Notes: generated from the letters alone by a model not told the origin. A DNA stretch of 64,000 bases from HGM04593 sp045646965 (GCA_045646965.1 JAZRLR010000023.1:62001-126000); one strand, 5' to 3'; shown: positions 43,599 through 54,367, numbered from the stretch's first letter. Made by a program: numbers and translations.

Positions 43599-46505
43599 AT
43601 GAAGATAAGACTAAATAAAGTACAAGGAGAGCTTAATCTGGGACTGTCCACAATTGTGGAATTCTTGCAGAAGAAGGGCTTCGAGATAAAAGAAGACCCA
43701 AATGCCGTTGTACCCGAGGAGGGTTACAACCTTCTGATAGAGGAGTTCAGCGCAGACAAGAAAGCTCGCATACAATCGGATAACTTCACCAAAGAACGCC
43801 AGAGCAAGTCACAGCCCAAGCCTGCCCCCGCACCCACCGAGAAAAAGGAGGAGCCCAAAGCAGAGCCCGAGGCACCCAAGGCAGAGGTGAAACCCGTTGA
43901 GGCACAGGAGGAAAAACCTGTCGAGAGCAAAATCAAAGTAACCGGACGCATAGACCTCGACGCCCTCAACCGCAAGAGCGGCAAAAAGGCCGAGAAGAAA
44001 GAGGAGCCCAAGCCTGCCCCCGCACCCGCCGAGAAAAAGGAGGAGCCCAAAGCAGAGCCCGCAGCACCCAAAGACGAGGAGAAGCCCGTTGAGAAAAAAG
44101 AGGAGGTAAAGGCAGAGCCCGTCATCGAGGAGAAGAAGCCCGAGGCAGAGCCCGCAGCACCCGTCGAGAAGAAAGAGGAGCAGCCCTCACTCACACAAGT
44201 AGAGGAGGTAGCCCCCAAGCTTAATATCATCGGACAGATAGACCTCTCGGCCATCAATCAATCGACACGCCCCAAGAAAAAGAGCAAAGAGGAGAAGAGA
44301 AAAGAGCGTGAAGAGAAAGACAAACAGCGCGAGGAGATGCGCAAGCAGCAGCGCGATGCACAGCGTCAGCAGAACGGCGGCGGTGCCAACGCACAAAGCG
44401 GCGAGCAGGGCAAGAAAAAACGCCAGCGCATCAACAACCAGCGAGTAAACATAAACGAGGTAAGCAATAACGAGCAGCAGAGCGGCAACAACCAGGAGTG
44501 GAGCGCCAACCGCAACAAGAGCAACGCAAGCAACAACAACCCCTCACAGGGCAGCCGTCGCGACCGCGACCGTCAGCATAAACGCTTCGACAAGAACGAC
44601 GTAAGCGAGGAGGATGTTTCAAAGCAGGTACGCGAGACGCTCGACCGCCTCACACAGCGCGGCAAGAACAACAAAGCCGCCAAATACCGCAAGGACAAGC
44701 GTGAGCTGGCCGCAGAGCGTCAGATGCAGGCTGTGAGCGCCGAAATGGCCGACAGCAAAGTGCTCAAGCTCACAGAGTTCGTTACAGCCAACGAGCTTGC
44801 AAGTATGATGAACATTTCGGTAACACAGGTAATTGCCACCTGTATGAGCATCGGTATGATGGTATCAATCAACCAGCGTCTCGACGCCGAGACCATCAAC
44901 CTCGTAGCCGAGGAATTTGGTTTCACCACAGAATATGTGAGCGCCGAGGTTGCCAACGCCATAGAAACAGAGGCAGACTCGGAGGAGGATTTGATGCCCC
45001 GTGCGCCCATCATCACCGTGATGGGACACGTAGACCACGGTAAAACATCACTGCTTGACTACATCCGCAAGGCCAACGTAATCGCCGGCGAGGCAGGAGG
45101 TATCACACAGCACATCGGAGCATACAACGTGAAGATGGAGAGCGGCAAGCACATCACCTTCCTCGACACCCCCGGTCACGAAGCCTTTACCGCTATGCGT
45201 GCCCGCGGAGCCAAGGTTACCGACATTGTAATCATCATCATCGCAGCCGACGACAATGTGATGCCCCAGACCAAGGAGGCCATCAATCACGCTATGGCAG
45301 CAGGTGTGCCCATCGTATTTGCAATTAACAAGTGCGATAAGCCCGCAGCCGACCCCAACCGCATCAAAGAGGAGCTTGCACAGCTCAATATGCTTGTAGA
45401 GGACTGGGGCGGTAAATACCAGTCACAGGAGATTTCGGCCAAGAAAGGTATGGGCGTAGAGGAGCTTATGGAAAAGGTACTTCTCGAGGCCGAGTTGCTC
45501 GACCTCAAGGCAAACCCCGACCGCAAGGCCACAGGCTCCGTTATCGAGTCTACTCTCGACAAGGGACGCGGATATGTAGCCACCGTACTCGTGCAGAACG
45601 GTACACTCAAAGTGGGCGACATCGTAGTGGCAGGTACACAATGGGGTAAGGTAAAAGCTATCTTCAACGAGCGTAACCAGCGCATCAAGAGCGTTGCACC
45701 CGCCGAGCCCGCACTCATCCTGGGACTCAACGGCGCCCCCACCGCAGGAGACACATTCAACGTGGTGGAGAGCGAGCGCGAGGCACGCGAAATCACCGGC
45801 AAGCGCGAGCAGTTGCAGCGTGAGCAGGGACTCCGCACACAGAAGATGCTCACCCTCGACGAGGTGGGACGCCGCATAGCACTCGGTAACTTCCAAACAC
45901 TTAACATCATCGTTAAGGGTGACGTGGACGGTTCTATCGAGGCGTTGAGCGACTCACTCATCAAGCTCTCTACCGACAACATACAGATAAACGTGATACA
46001 CAAGGCCGTGGGACAGATTTCCGAGAGCGATGTGAGCCTTGCAGCCGCATCCGATGCCATCATCGTGGGCTTCCAGGTGCGCCCCTCTGTCACAGCACGC
46101 AAGGTCGCCGAGAACGAGGGTGTAGACATACGCATCTACTCAATCATCTACGACGCCATAGAGGAGGTGAAAGCAGCTATGGAGGGTATGCTTGCCCCCA
46201 TCGTCAAGGAAGAGGTTACTGCAACCATCGAGGTACGCGAGACCTTCCACATCAGCAAGGTGGGTACAGTTGCCGGATGTATGGTACGCGAGGGTAAGGT
46301 GAAACGCACCGACCGCGCACGCCTCATACGCGACGGTATCGTTATACACACCGGAAACCTTGCAGCGCTCAAACGTTTCAAGGACGATGTGAAGGAAGTA
46401 GGTACCAACTTCGAGTGCGGTATCAGTCTTCAGAATCAGGACGATATCAAGGTGGGCGATATCATCGAGACCTTTGTACAGGTAGAGGTTAAACAGAAGC
46501 TCTAA
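43599..46505 (+). CDS. infB: translation initiation factor IF-2
   Basis: GTPase that brings initiator tRNA to the 30S subunit. It is 968 aa. The first 380 residues are a low-complexity linker of Lys/Glu/Ala/Pro repeats, then Arg/Gln/Asn-rich stretches, and contain two copies of a G-x-IDL-x-A-x-N motif (GRIDLDALN and GQIDLSAIN). The G domain shows GHVDHGKTS (G1), DTPGHEAF (G3) and NKCDKP (G4). Domains II, III and the fMet-tRNA-binding C2 domain follow, ending VQVEVKQKL. A 66-bp stretch encoding the Pro/Glu linker is duplicated nearly exactly (43814-43879 and 44006-44071). Confidence 0.97.
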   Translation: MKIRLNKVQGELNLGLSTIVEFLQKKGFEIKEDPNAVVPEEGYNLLIEEFSADKKARIQSDNFTKERQSKSQPKPAPAPTEKKEEPKAEPEAPKAEVKPVEAQEEKPVESKIKVTGRIDLDALNRKSGKKAEKKEEPKPAPAPAEKKEEPKAEPAAPKDEEKPVEKKEEVKAEPVIEEKKPEAEPAAPVEKKEEQPSLTQVEEVAPKLNIIGQIDLSAINQSTRPKKKSKEEKRKEREEKDKQREEMRKQQRDAQRQQNGGGANAQSGEQGKKKRQRINNQRVNINEVSNNEQQSGNNQEWSANRNKSNASNNNPSQGSRRDRDRQHKRFDKNDVSEEDVSKQVRETLDRLTQRGKNNKAAKYRKDKRELAAERQMQAVSAEMADSKVLKLTEFVTANELASMMNISVTQVIATCMSIGMMVSINQRLDAETINLVAEEFGFTTEYVSAEVANAIETEADSEEDLMPRAPIITVMGHVDHGKTSLLDYIRKANVIAGEAGGITQHIGAYNVKMESGKHITFLDTPGHEAFTAMRARGAKVTDIVIIIIAADDNVMPQTKEAINHAMAAGVPIVFAINKCDKPAADPNRIKEELAQLNMLVEDWGGKYQSQEISAKKGMGVEELMEKVLLEAELLDLKANPDRKATGSVIESTLDKGRGYVATVLVQNGTLKVGDIVVAGTQWGKVKAIFNERNQRIKSVAPAEPALILGLNGAPTAGDTFNVVESEREAREITGKREQLQREQGLRTQKMLTLDEVGRRIALGNFQTLNIIVKGDVDGSIEALSDSLIKLSTDNIQINVIHKAVGQISESDVSLAAASDAIIVGFQVRPSVTARKVAENEGVDIRIYSIIYDAIEEVKAAMEGMLAPIVKEEVTATIEVRETFHISKVGTVAGCMVREGKVKRTDRARLIRDGIVIHTGNLAALKRFKDDVKEVGTNFECGISLQNQDDIKVGDIIETFVQVEVKQKL
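43814..43879 (+). repeat. in-frame duplicated linker segment of infB, copy 1
   Basis: Matches 44006-44071 at 63 of 66 bases; the offset is 192 bp, or 64 codons. Confidence 0.85.
44006..44071 (+). repeat. in-frame duplicated linker segment of infB, copy 2
   Basis: Second copy of the segment at 43814-43879, encoding PKPAPAP-x-EKKEEPKAEP. Confidence 0.85.
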
Positions 46506-46520
46506 TAGTAAAAAGGGAAG

Positions 46521-47006
46521 ATGAATATTCTGGATTATATTCTTGCGGCAGCCATAGCGACAGGGTTCATATATGGCTACTGCAAGGGAATCATAAAGCA
46601 ACTTACGTTTGGAGCGGGCATCATTCTGGGCCTGCTCCAAGCAGTGCTTTACTACCCCACCGTGGCGGGGTGGATACAGAGCTACACCCACTGGGCCGAC
46701 TGGATAGCAACGCCAGCAGCCTTTGCCGGCATAATCATCTGTGTGGTTATAGTGCTCAAAGTGGCAGGAGTAATCCTTGCGGGCATTCTCAAGCTCGTGC
46801 ACCTTCAATTCATCGACCGTGCGATAGGCGCCATCTTCTCGACCATAATTGCGATAATGCTGTTTGTGGGAGCCGTTACGTTGAGCAACGACATAGCGCC
46901 CGACAACAGATACACTGGCAAAACAACACAGAAAGAATCCTTGTTATACAATTACGCCCAAGGATTAACCTTTTTAATCATCGACGAAGCGGATAAGAAA
47001 ATTTAG
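46521..47006 (+). CDS. CvpA-family membrane protein
   Basis: Inner-membrane protein of 161 aa with about four helices and the CvpA pattern: MNILDYILAAAIATGFIYGY, CKGIIKQLTFGAGIILGLLQ, then DRAIGAIFSTIIAIMLFVGA. In E. coli CvpA is needed for colicin V production and bile-salt resistance; its molecular role is unclear. It sits between infB (15-bp gap) and sufB, whose start codon directly follows its stop. Confidence 0.85.
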   Translation: MNILDYILAAAIATGFIYGYCKGIIKQLTFGAGIILGLLQAVLYYPTVAGWIQSYTHWADWIATPAAFAGIIICVVIVLKVAGVILAGILKLVHLQFIDRAIGAIFSTIIAIMLFVGAVTLSNDIAPDNRYTGKTTQKESLLYNYAQGLTFLIIDEADKKI

Positions 47007-48449
47007 ATGAAGAAAAAGAACAACATATTAAGGAAAATAGCCAATAAAGCCTACGAATTTGGCTTTATAACCAATATAAAAACCGATATAATCGAAAGCG
47101 GACTGAACGAAGATGTCATAAGGCTCATTTCAAAAAAGAAAAACGAGCCCGAATGGTTGCTCGAGTTCCGTCTGCAAGCATACCGATATTGGCTCACACA
47201 GGAGATGCCCCAATGGCCCCATCTGGACATCCCCCCCATCGACTATCAGGCAATATCCTATTACGCCGACCCTCTAAAAAAGAAGGAAAACAAGAACACC
47301 GAGATAGACCCCGAGCTTATGAAGACATTCGAGAAGCTGGGAATCCCCCTCGAGGAGCGTCTTGCACTCAGCGGTATGGCGGTAGACGCCGTGATGGACT
47401 CGGTGTCGGTGAAAACCACATTCAAAGAGGAGCTCAAAGAGAAAGGCATCATCTTCTGCTCAATGAGCGAAGCGGTGCAGGAGTACCCCGACCTCGTGCG
47501 CAAATATCTGGGCACCGTGGTGAACTACCGCGACAATTTCTTTGCAGCGCTCAACAGCGCAGTCTTCAGCGACGGCTCGTTTGTATACATCCCCAAAGGG
47601 GTGCGTTGCCCTATGGAGCTCTCAACCTACTTCAGAATAAACGCAGCAAACACCGGCCAGTTCGAGCGCACGCTCATCGTGGCCGACGACAACAGCTACG
47701 TCTCATATCTCGAAGGATGTACCGCCCCTATGCGTGATGAGAACCAGCTACACGCCGCCATTGTGGAGATTGTCGTGTGCGACAACGCCGAGGTGAAATA
47801 CAGCACCGTGCAGAACTGGTACCCCGGCGACGCCGAAGGAAAAGGCGGAGTATATAACTTCGTTACCAAGCGAGGCGACTGCCGCGGACGCAGCAGCAAG
47901 CTCTCGTGGACACAGGTGGAGACAGGCTCGGCCATAACCTGGAAATATCCCAGCTGCATACTGCGCGGCGACAATTCACAGGGAGAGTTCTACTCGGTGG
48001 CACTCACAAACAACTATCAGCAGGCCGACACCGGTACCAAGATGATACACCTGGGCAAGAACACCAGCAGCACCATCATAAGCAAGGGAATATCGGCAGG
48101 ACACAGCCAGAACTCTTACCGAGGCCTCGTGCGCGTGAGCAAGAACGCCGACGGCGCACGCAACTACAGCCAGTGCGACTCACTGCTGCTCGGCAGCAAG
48201 TGTGGTGCACACACATTCCCCTATATGGACATTCACAACAACAGCGCAGTCATTGAACACGAAGCCACCACCTCCAAGATTTCCGAGGAGCAGCTCTTCT
48301 ATTGCAATCAACGAGGTATAGGCACCGAGGAGGCGATAGGCCTCATAGTAAACGGATATGCCAAGGAGGTGCTCAACAAACTGCCGATGGAGTTTGCCAT
48401 CGAAGCGCAGAAACTGCTCAGCGTATCATTGGAGGGAGCAGTAGGATAA
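47007..48449 (+). CDS. sufB: Fe-S cluster assembly protein SufB
   Basis: Scaffold subunit of the SufBCD complex on which Fe-S clusters are built. The 480-aa protein has the SufB N-terminal helices followed by the beta-helix core: KGIIFCSMSEAVQEYPDLVR, YIPKGVRCPMELSTYFRINA, LEGCTAPMRDENQLHAAIVE, DCRGRSSKLSWTQVETGSAI and the conserved SQCDSLLLGSKCGAHTFPY. It opens the suf gene series within the long rimP operon. Confidence 0.97.
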   Translation: MKKKNNILRKIANKAYEFGFITNIKTDIIESGLNEDVIRLISKKKNEPEWLLEFRLQAYRYWLTQEMPQWPHLDIPPIDYQAISYYADPLKKKENKNTEIDPELMKTFEKLGIPLEERLALSGMAVDAVMDSVSVKTTFKEELKEKGIIFCSMSEAVQEYPDLVRKYLGTVVNYRDNFFAALNSAVFSDGSFVYIPKGVRCPMELSTYFRINAANTGQFERTLIVADDNSYVSYLEGCTAPMRDENQLHAAIVEIVVCDNAEVKYSTVQNWYPGDAEGKGGVYNFVTKRGDCRGRSSKLSWTQVETGSAITWKYPSCILRGDNSQGEFYSVALTNNYQQADTGTKMIHLGKNTSSTIISKGISAGHSQNSYRGLVRVSKNADGARNYSQCDSLLLGSKCGAHTFPYMDIHNNSAVIEHEATTSKISEEQLFYCNQRGIGTEEAIGLIVNGYAKEVLNKLPMEFAIEAQKLLSVSLEGAVG

Positions 48450-48461
48450 AAAGCAAAAACA

Positions 48462-49217
<756 letters not shown>

Positions 49218-49218
49218 G

Positions 49219-50556
49219 ATGAGCAACGAACAGGAATATATAAATCTCTACCGGCAGAACGAGGAACTACTGAACAAGCCCTGCGCCGCCCTTCTCAACA
49301 GGGCACGCGCCGCCGCGTTCGACAAGTTCCTCACGGCAGGATTCCCCACCATAAAAGAGGAGAACTGGCTTCACAGCGATGTGGCAGCCCGCTTTGCCGC
49401 CGACTATGGTATGAACCTGGGGCGCGTGGCCTCGCAGGCCAACATACACGATATATTCTCGTGCGATGTGCCCAATCTCAAGACCATACAAGGCTACATA
49501 GTGAACGACAGCTATCAGGCGGCACCCGCCAAGGGGACACTGCCCGCAGGAGTACTCTTCGGCAGCCTTAACCAATATGCCGAGAGCCACGGCGAGCTGC
49601 TCGCAAAGTACTACAACACACTTGCAGCCGACGGCGACAGCATAGCGCAGTTTAACACCTCATTTGCACAGGACGGCATACTGCTCTACATACCCCGCAA
49701 CACCGAGATAGAGGAGACCATACAGCTTGTGAGCATCATTCAGGCCAAGGTAGATATGATGTCGAACCGCCGTCTGCTCATAATACTCGAGGAGGGTGCC
49801 AAGGCAAGCCTTCTCGTGTGCGACCACTCCTCTACCGACAAAAAAACACTCTCGACACAGGTGACCGAGGTGTTTGTGGGCACGGGAGCGTCGCTCGACA
49901 TTTACGAGCTCGAGGAGACAGGCGAGGGCAACACCCGTCTGGGCAATCTCTTTGTGAAACAGCAGCGCGACAGCCGCTTCAACCACAGTAACATAACCCT
50001 CACCAACGGCTTCACACGCAACTATGTGAACGTGTCGCTCGAGGAGCGCGGTGCCGAGACAAATATCACAGGCCTTGCCATAGGCGACAAGAAACAGCAC
50101 ATCGACAACCGCACACTTGTGGAGCACAAAGCCCCCAACTGCAATAGCAGCGAGCTCTACAAATATATCCTCGACGAGGAGTCTACAGGAGTATTTGCAG
50201 GCAAGATGCTCATACGCACCGACGCGCAGCAAACCGTCTCGCAGCAGACCAACCGTAACCTCTGCCTCACAAGCTGCGCCCGTATGTATGCACAGCCACA
50301 GCTCGAGATTTACGCCGACGATGTGAAGTGCAGCCACGGCTCCACCGTGGGACAGCTCGACGAGAGCGCCCTCTTCTATATGCAGCAGCGCGGAATACCC
50401 ATCGAGGAGGCACGTCACCTGCTTATGTACGCTTTTGCGGGCGAGGTGATAGAGAACATCAAGATAGAGGCGCTGCGCGACCGTCTGCACCTGCTTGTGG
50501 AGAAACGCTTCCGCGGCGAGCTCAACCGCTGCAAAGGCTGCTCACTTTGTAAATAA
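49219..50556 (+). CDS. sufD: Fe-S cluster assembly protein SufD
   Basis: Partner of SufB in the SufBC2D scaffold, 445 aa. The N-terminal helical region includes FLTAGFPTIKEENWLHSDVA. The beta-helix shows LGNLFVKQQRDSRFNHSNIT and GLAIGDKKQHIDNRTLVEHK, followed by the conserved KCSHGSTVGQLDESALFYMQ and RGIPIEEARHLLMYAFAGEV. It ends in a Cys-containing tail CKGCSLCK. Confidence 0.96.
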   Translation: MSNEQEYINLYRQNEELLNKPCAALLNRARAAAFDKFLTAGFPTIKEENWLHSDVAARFAADYGMNLGRVASQANIHDIFSCDVPNLKTIQGYIVNDSYQAAPAKGTLPAGVLFGSLNQYAESHGELLAKYYNTLAADGDSIAQFNTSFAQDGILLYIPRNTEIEETIQLVSIIQAKVDMMSNRRLLIILEEGAKASLLVCDHSSTDKKTLSTQVTEVFVGTGASLDIYELEETGEGNTRLGNLFVKQQRDSRFNHSNITLTNGFTRNYVNVSLEERGAETNITGLAIGDKKQHIDNRTLVEHKAPNCNSSELYKYILDEESTGVFAGKMLIRTDAQQTVSQQTNRNLCLTSCARMYAQPQLEIYADDVKCSHGSTVGQLDESALFYMQQRGIPIEEARHLLMYAFAGEVIENIKIEALRDRLHLLVEKRFRGELNRCKGCSLCK

Positions 50557-50562
50557 AAGAAG

Positions 50563-51774
50563 ATGTACGACATACAAGAAATACGCAAAGAGTTTCCCAT
50601 ACTATCGCAAAAGGTGTATGGGAAACCCCTTATATACCTCGACAATGCGGCAACCACACAAAAGCCGCAGTGCGTGATAGAGAGCCTCACAAACGCCTAC
50701 TGCACAATAAATGCCAACGTACACCGCGGCGTGCACCACCTCTCACAGGTGGCCACCGAGGAGTTCGAGAAGGCACGACACACCGTGCAGCAGTTCATCG
50801 GCGCGGCACACAGCCACGAAGTCATCTTTACCCGCGGCACCACCGAGAGCATAAACCTCGTGGCAAGCTCAATGGGCAATACCTTCTTTAAAAAAGGCGA
50901 CGAGGTGATAATATCCACTATGGAGCACCACAGCAACATAGTACCCTGGCAGATGCTGCGCGACCGCATAGGCATAGAGCTGCGCGTGATACCCCTCACC
51001 CCCGATTTAAAGCTCGACATCGAAGCCTATAAGGAGCTATTCAACGAGCGCACACGCCTCGTGAGCATCACCCACGTCTCCAACGTGCTCGGCGTCACCA
51101 ACCCCGTGAAAGAGTGCATCGACATAGCACACAGCCACGGCGTGCCCGTGCTCATAGACGGTGCACAGAGCAGCCCCCACATAAAGGTAAATATGCAGGA
51201 GCTCGATGCCGATTTCTTTGTAATGAGCGGACACAAGGTATATGCCCCCACAGGCATCGGCGTGCTCTATGGCAAGGAGAAGATGCTCAATGCAATGCAG
51301 CCCTACCACGGCGGCGGCGAGATGATACAGACCGTGCGTTTCGAGAAGACCACCTACAACGAACTGCCCTACAAGTTCGAGGCAGGCACCCCCGACTACG
51401 TGGGAGCCATCGCCCTGGGCAAAGCCCTCGAGTGGGTAAACAGCATAGGCATAGAAAAGATTGCAGCCCACGAGCACGCCCTCACACAGTATGCCCTTGA
51501 GCAGTTGCGCCGCATACCCGCGATGCGCATCTTTGGCGAGCCCGACGGCGCAGCCGTGTCGTTCCTTGTGGGCGACATACACCCCGCCGACCTCGGTACC
51601 ATACTCGACCACCTGGGCATAGCCATACGCACTGGTCACCACTGCGCACAGCCCCTCATCGACCACCTGGGCATCCCCGGCACCGTGCGTGCATCCTTTG
51701 CCGCATATAACACCCCCGAGGAGGTAGACACACTTGTATCGGGCATCGAAAGAGCCGTAAAAATGTTTGCCTGA
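50563..51774 (+). CDS. sufS: cysteine desulfurase SufS
   Basis: PLP enzyme that removes sulfur from cysteine for Fe-S cluster assembly. The 403-aa protein shows YLDNAATTQKP, the PLP-binding lysine motif MSGHKVYAPTGIGVLYG (about residue 226), and the persulfide-forming Cys in RTGHHCAQPLIDHLG (about 360). This is the group II desulfurase arrangement. No sufE or sufU sulfur-transfer partner is encoded in the window. The stop overlaps the next start by 1 nt (TGATG). Confidence 0.97.
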   Translation: MYDIQEIRKEFPILSQKVYGKPLIYLDNAATTQKPQCVIESLTNAYCTINANVHRGVHHLSQVATEEFEKARHTVQQFIGAAHSHEVIFTRGTTESINLVASSMGNTFFKKGDEVIISTMEHHSNIVPWQMLRDRIGIELRVIPLTPDLKLDIEAYKELFNERTRLVSITHVSNVLGVTNPVKECIDIAHSHGVPVLIDGAQSSPHIKVNMQELDADFFVMSGHKVYAPTGIGVLYGKEKMLNAMQPYHGGGEMIQTVRFEKTTYNELPYKFEAGTPDYVGAIALGKALEWVNSIGIEKIAAHEHALTQYALEQLRRIPAMRIFGEPDGAAVSFLVGDIHPADLGTILDHLGIAIRTGHHCAQPLIDHLGIPGTVRASFAAYNTPEEVDTLVSGIERAVKMFA

Positions 51775-52385
51775 TGCTCAAGCCCTATCAGACAGCAGGA
51801 ATCATAGAGGCAGGATGCGACGAGGCAGGCCGCGGCTGCCTTGCCGGCGATGTATATGCCGCTGCAGTCATACTGCCCCCCAATTTTGAGAACGAGCTGC
51901 TCAACGACTCAAAGCAACTCACCGAGACAAAACGCTACAAGCTGCGCGAAGTCATTGAACGCGAAGCAGTGGCGTGGTCGGTGGGCATAGTCACAGCAGC
52001 CGAGATAGACAAGATAAACATACTGCGAGCATCAATCCTCGCTATGCACCGCGCCATAGACGGCCTCAATGTGCGTCCCGAGCACCTGCTCATCGACGGA
52101 AACAAGTTCACCCCCTACCCCGGCATCACACACAACACCGTGGTAAAGGGCGACGCCACTTATATGAGCATAGCAGCCGCCTCGATACTTGCAAAGACCT
52201 ACCGCGACGACTATATGCTTGCAATTGCCCGCGAGTACCCTATGTACGACTGGCAGACAAACAAAGGCTACCCCACCGCCAAACACCGCGCAGCGATACG
52301 CGAATATGGCACCACGCCCCACCACCGTATGTCGTTCAATCTCTTGGGCGAGGAACCCAAGCAACTCGAGCTTGCATTTGAATAA
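51774..52385 (+). CDS. rnhB: ribonuclease HII
   Basis: Cuts RNA in RNA-DNA hybrids and removes single ribonucleotides from DNA. The 203-aa protein carries the catalytic motif AGCDEAGRGCLAGDVYAAAV, followed by LNDSKQLTETKRYKLREVIE, LLIDGNKF and the C-terminal KGYPTAKHRAAIREYGTTPH HR motif. It is the last gene of the rimP to suf transcription unit. Confidence 0.95.
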   Translation: MLKPYQTAGIIEAGCDEAGRGCLAGDVYAAAVILPPNFENELLNDSKQLTETKRYKLREVIEREAVAWSVGIVTAAEIDKINILRASILAMHRAIDGLNVRPEHLLIDGNKFTPYPGITHNTVVKGDATYMSIAAASILAKTYRDDYMLAIAREYPMYDWQTNKGYPTAKHRAAIREYGTTPHHRMSFNLLGEEPKQLELAFE

Positions 52386-52405
52386 AAGAACCCTTTAAAC
52401 AGACA

Positions 52406-52447
52406 ATAAAGTTATGCCCCGCAAACATTTGCGGGGCATAACTTTAT
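52406..52447 (+). terminator. 20-bp hairpin after rnhB
   Basis: Arms 52406-52425 and 52428-52447 are perfectly complementary with a GC-rich core. It probably ends the operon, although the T-run is inside the stem rather than after it. Confidence 0.65.
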
Positions 52448-52600
52448 CAAGAGCTCAAGCATTTGCCCTATGATTATCTTACCTAAACAAGTAAATTTCA
52501 CGCAAAAACAACCAACACCGTGAATATGCACAATGTTTATAAGAATCTATGAAAGAAACAAATGAAAGAAACCGGGGCAGGAATACCTCTAAAAAAAGAC

Positions 52601-52630
52601 AAAAAACAGGGCAACCTTTTGGTTGCCCTG
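52601..52630 (-). terminator. terminator of the rplM-rpsI-rpsB-tsf operon
   Basis: Minus strand: CAGGGCAACC pairs with GGTTGCCCTG around AAAA and is followed by six T, 22 bp after the tsf stop. Confidence 0.92.
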
Positions 52631-52652
52631 CTGCGTTTATCTGTAATATTAA

Positions 52653-53474
52653 TTACTCTGCACGCAATGTGAAACGCTGGAAGCCTGTTGCTGTGAGCTC
52701 CTTGTCGAAGCCTTTCAAGAAATCGGCAACAGAAATCTTCTCGTTCTGGCAGTAGCCCTGCTGCAAGAGGCAAACCTCTTTGTAGAACTTCTGAATACGA
52801 CCGTCGGCGATGCGAGCAATCATATTCTCGGGCTTACCCTCCTCACGAGCTTTGTCCTCGGCAACAGCACGCTCTTTAGCAACTACAGCGGGATCGAGTT
52901 CCTCGCTTGTGAGAGCAAGGGGAGCCGATGCAGCAATCTGCATAGCAATCTCGTGACCAGCCTCGTCGTTAGCCTGTGTCAATGCTACCATTGTACAAAG
53001 CATATTCTTCTTCTGGTGGTTGTATGTGTAGATGTTCTCGCCCTCGAGAGTCTTGTAGCCATCGAGCTCCATCTTCTCACCGGTGATACCTGAACGTGCA
53101 ACGACAGCATCCTGCACAGTAGCGTCGCCAAGGGGAAGAGCTTTAACCTCCTCGAGAGTCTGGCATTTAGCAGCTACAGCAGCGTTCAAAATATCCTGTG
53201 TCAATTTGATGAAGTCGGCACCCTGGGCAACGAAGTCAGTCTCGCACTTCAAAGCAATCATTGCAGCGAAACCGTTCTCGGCCTTAACGAGTACGCAACC
53301 CTCTGAAGCCTCGCGGTCGCTACGTTTAGCAGCTACCATCTGACCTTTCTTGCGGATTACCTCGATAGCCTTATCGAAATCGCCCTCTGCCTCTGTCAAA
53401 GCGTTCTTACAATCCATCATTCCGGCTCCTGTCATTGTGCGGAGCTTGGAAATATCAGCCATTGTTACAGCCAT
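52653..53474 (-). CDS. tsf: elongation factor Ts
   Basis: Nucleotide exchange factor that recycles EF-Tu-GDP. The 273-aa protein has the N-terminal UBA-like domain (MADISKLRTMTGAGMMDCKN, EGDFDKAIEVIRKKGQMVAA), the core motif MIALKCETDFVAQGADF and a C-terminal module with VCLLQQGYCQNEKISVADFL. An ATG five codons in (MADIS) is an alternative start. It follows rpsB in the usual order with a 37-bp gap. Confidence 0.96.
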   Translation of the reverse strand: MAVTMADISKLRTMTGAGMMDCKNALTEAEGDFDKAIEVIRKKGQMVAAKRSDREASEGCVLVKAENGFAAMIALKCETDFVAQGADFIKLTQDILNAAVAAKCQTLEEVKALPLGDATVQDAVVARSGITGEKMELDGYKTLEGENIYTYNHQKKNMLCTMVALTQANDEAGHEIAMQIAASAPLALTSEELDPAVVAKERAVAEDKAREEGKPENMIARIADGRIQKFYKEVCLLQQGYCQNEKISVADFLKGFDKELTATGFQRFTLRAE

Positions 53475-53511
53475 AGTAGTAATATTTTTTTTTAATTAAT
53501 AATGTTTGAGA

Positions 53512-54324
53512 TTACTCGGCAGCCTCGTTAGACTCCTCTGCCTTTGCCACGCGAGCACGAGTTGTGCGGCGACGTGCTGACTTCTTGTCTGCATTCTCCT
53601 CGTCGTTACCCTCTGCCTCTGTGTCTACCTTCTCAACCTTGCGCTCCTCCAAGCCCTCGGCGATAGCTGAACAGCAAGCATCCAAGATAACCTCAACCGA
53701 CTTTGTAGCATCGTCGTTTGCGGGGATTACGAAGTCGATATCGTTGGGGTTAGAGTTTGTATCTACGATAGCAAATACGGGGATACCCAAACGGTTAGCC
53801 TCGTGAACAGCGATGTTCTCTTTCAATACATCAACTACGAAGATAGCTGAAGGAAGGCGAGTAAGGTCGGCGATAGAACCAAGGTTCTTGTCGAGCTTTG
53901 CACGCTGACGAGAAATCTGAAGAATCTCACGCTTTGAAAGGTTTGAATATGTACCGTCCTGTGTGAGCTTATCGATAGTAGCCATCTTCTTCACAGCCTT
54001 GCGGATTGTGGGGAAGTTGGTGAGCATACCACCGGGCCAGCGCTCGATAACGTAGGGCATACCTACAGACTGTGCCTTCTCGGCTACAATCTCCTTGAGC
54101 TGTTTCTTTGTAGAAACGAAAAGGATTTTCTTACCGCTTTTTGCAATCTGCTTGAGAGCCTCGGCAGCTGTCTCGGTCATAGCAGCAGTTTTGTGCAAAT
54201 CGATGATGTGGATACCGTTACGCTCCATAAAGATGTAGGGAGCCATTGCGGGGTTCCATTTACGTTTGAGGTGACCGAAATGTGCACCGGCCTCCAAAAG
54301 TGTGTCGAATGAAATTCTAGACAT
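53512..54324 (-). CDS. rpsB: 30S ribosomal protein S2
   Basis: Small-subunit protein, 270 aa. It starts MSRISFDTLLEAGAHFGHLK and shows RNGIHIIDLHKTAAM, WPGGMLTNFPTIRKAVKKM and RLGIPVFAIVDTNSNPNDID. The last 45 residues are a charged extension (DTEAEGNDEENADKKSARRR) common in Bacteroidota. The start at 54324 is fixed by the S2 N-terminus; an upstream in-frame codon at 54390 falls in the structured leader. Confidence 0.96.
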   Translation of the reverse strand: MSRISFDTLLEAGAHFGHLKRKWNPAMAPYIFMERNGIHIIDLHKTAAMTETAAEALKQIAKSGKKILFVSTKKQLKEIVAEKAQSVGMPYVIERWPGGMLTNFPTIRKAVKKMATIDKLTQDGTYSNLSKREILQISRQRAKLDKNLGSIADLTRLPSAIFVVDVLKENIAVHEANRLGIPVFAIVDTNSNPNDIDFVIPANDDATKSVEVILDACCSAIAEGLEERKVEKVDTEAEGNDEENADKKSARRRTTRARVAKAEESNEAAE

Positions 54325-54367
54325 TTTTTTTAAATTTAAATTGTTTACCTTCTTTTTAGTTAATTTT

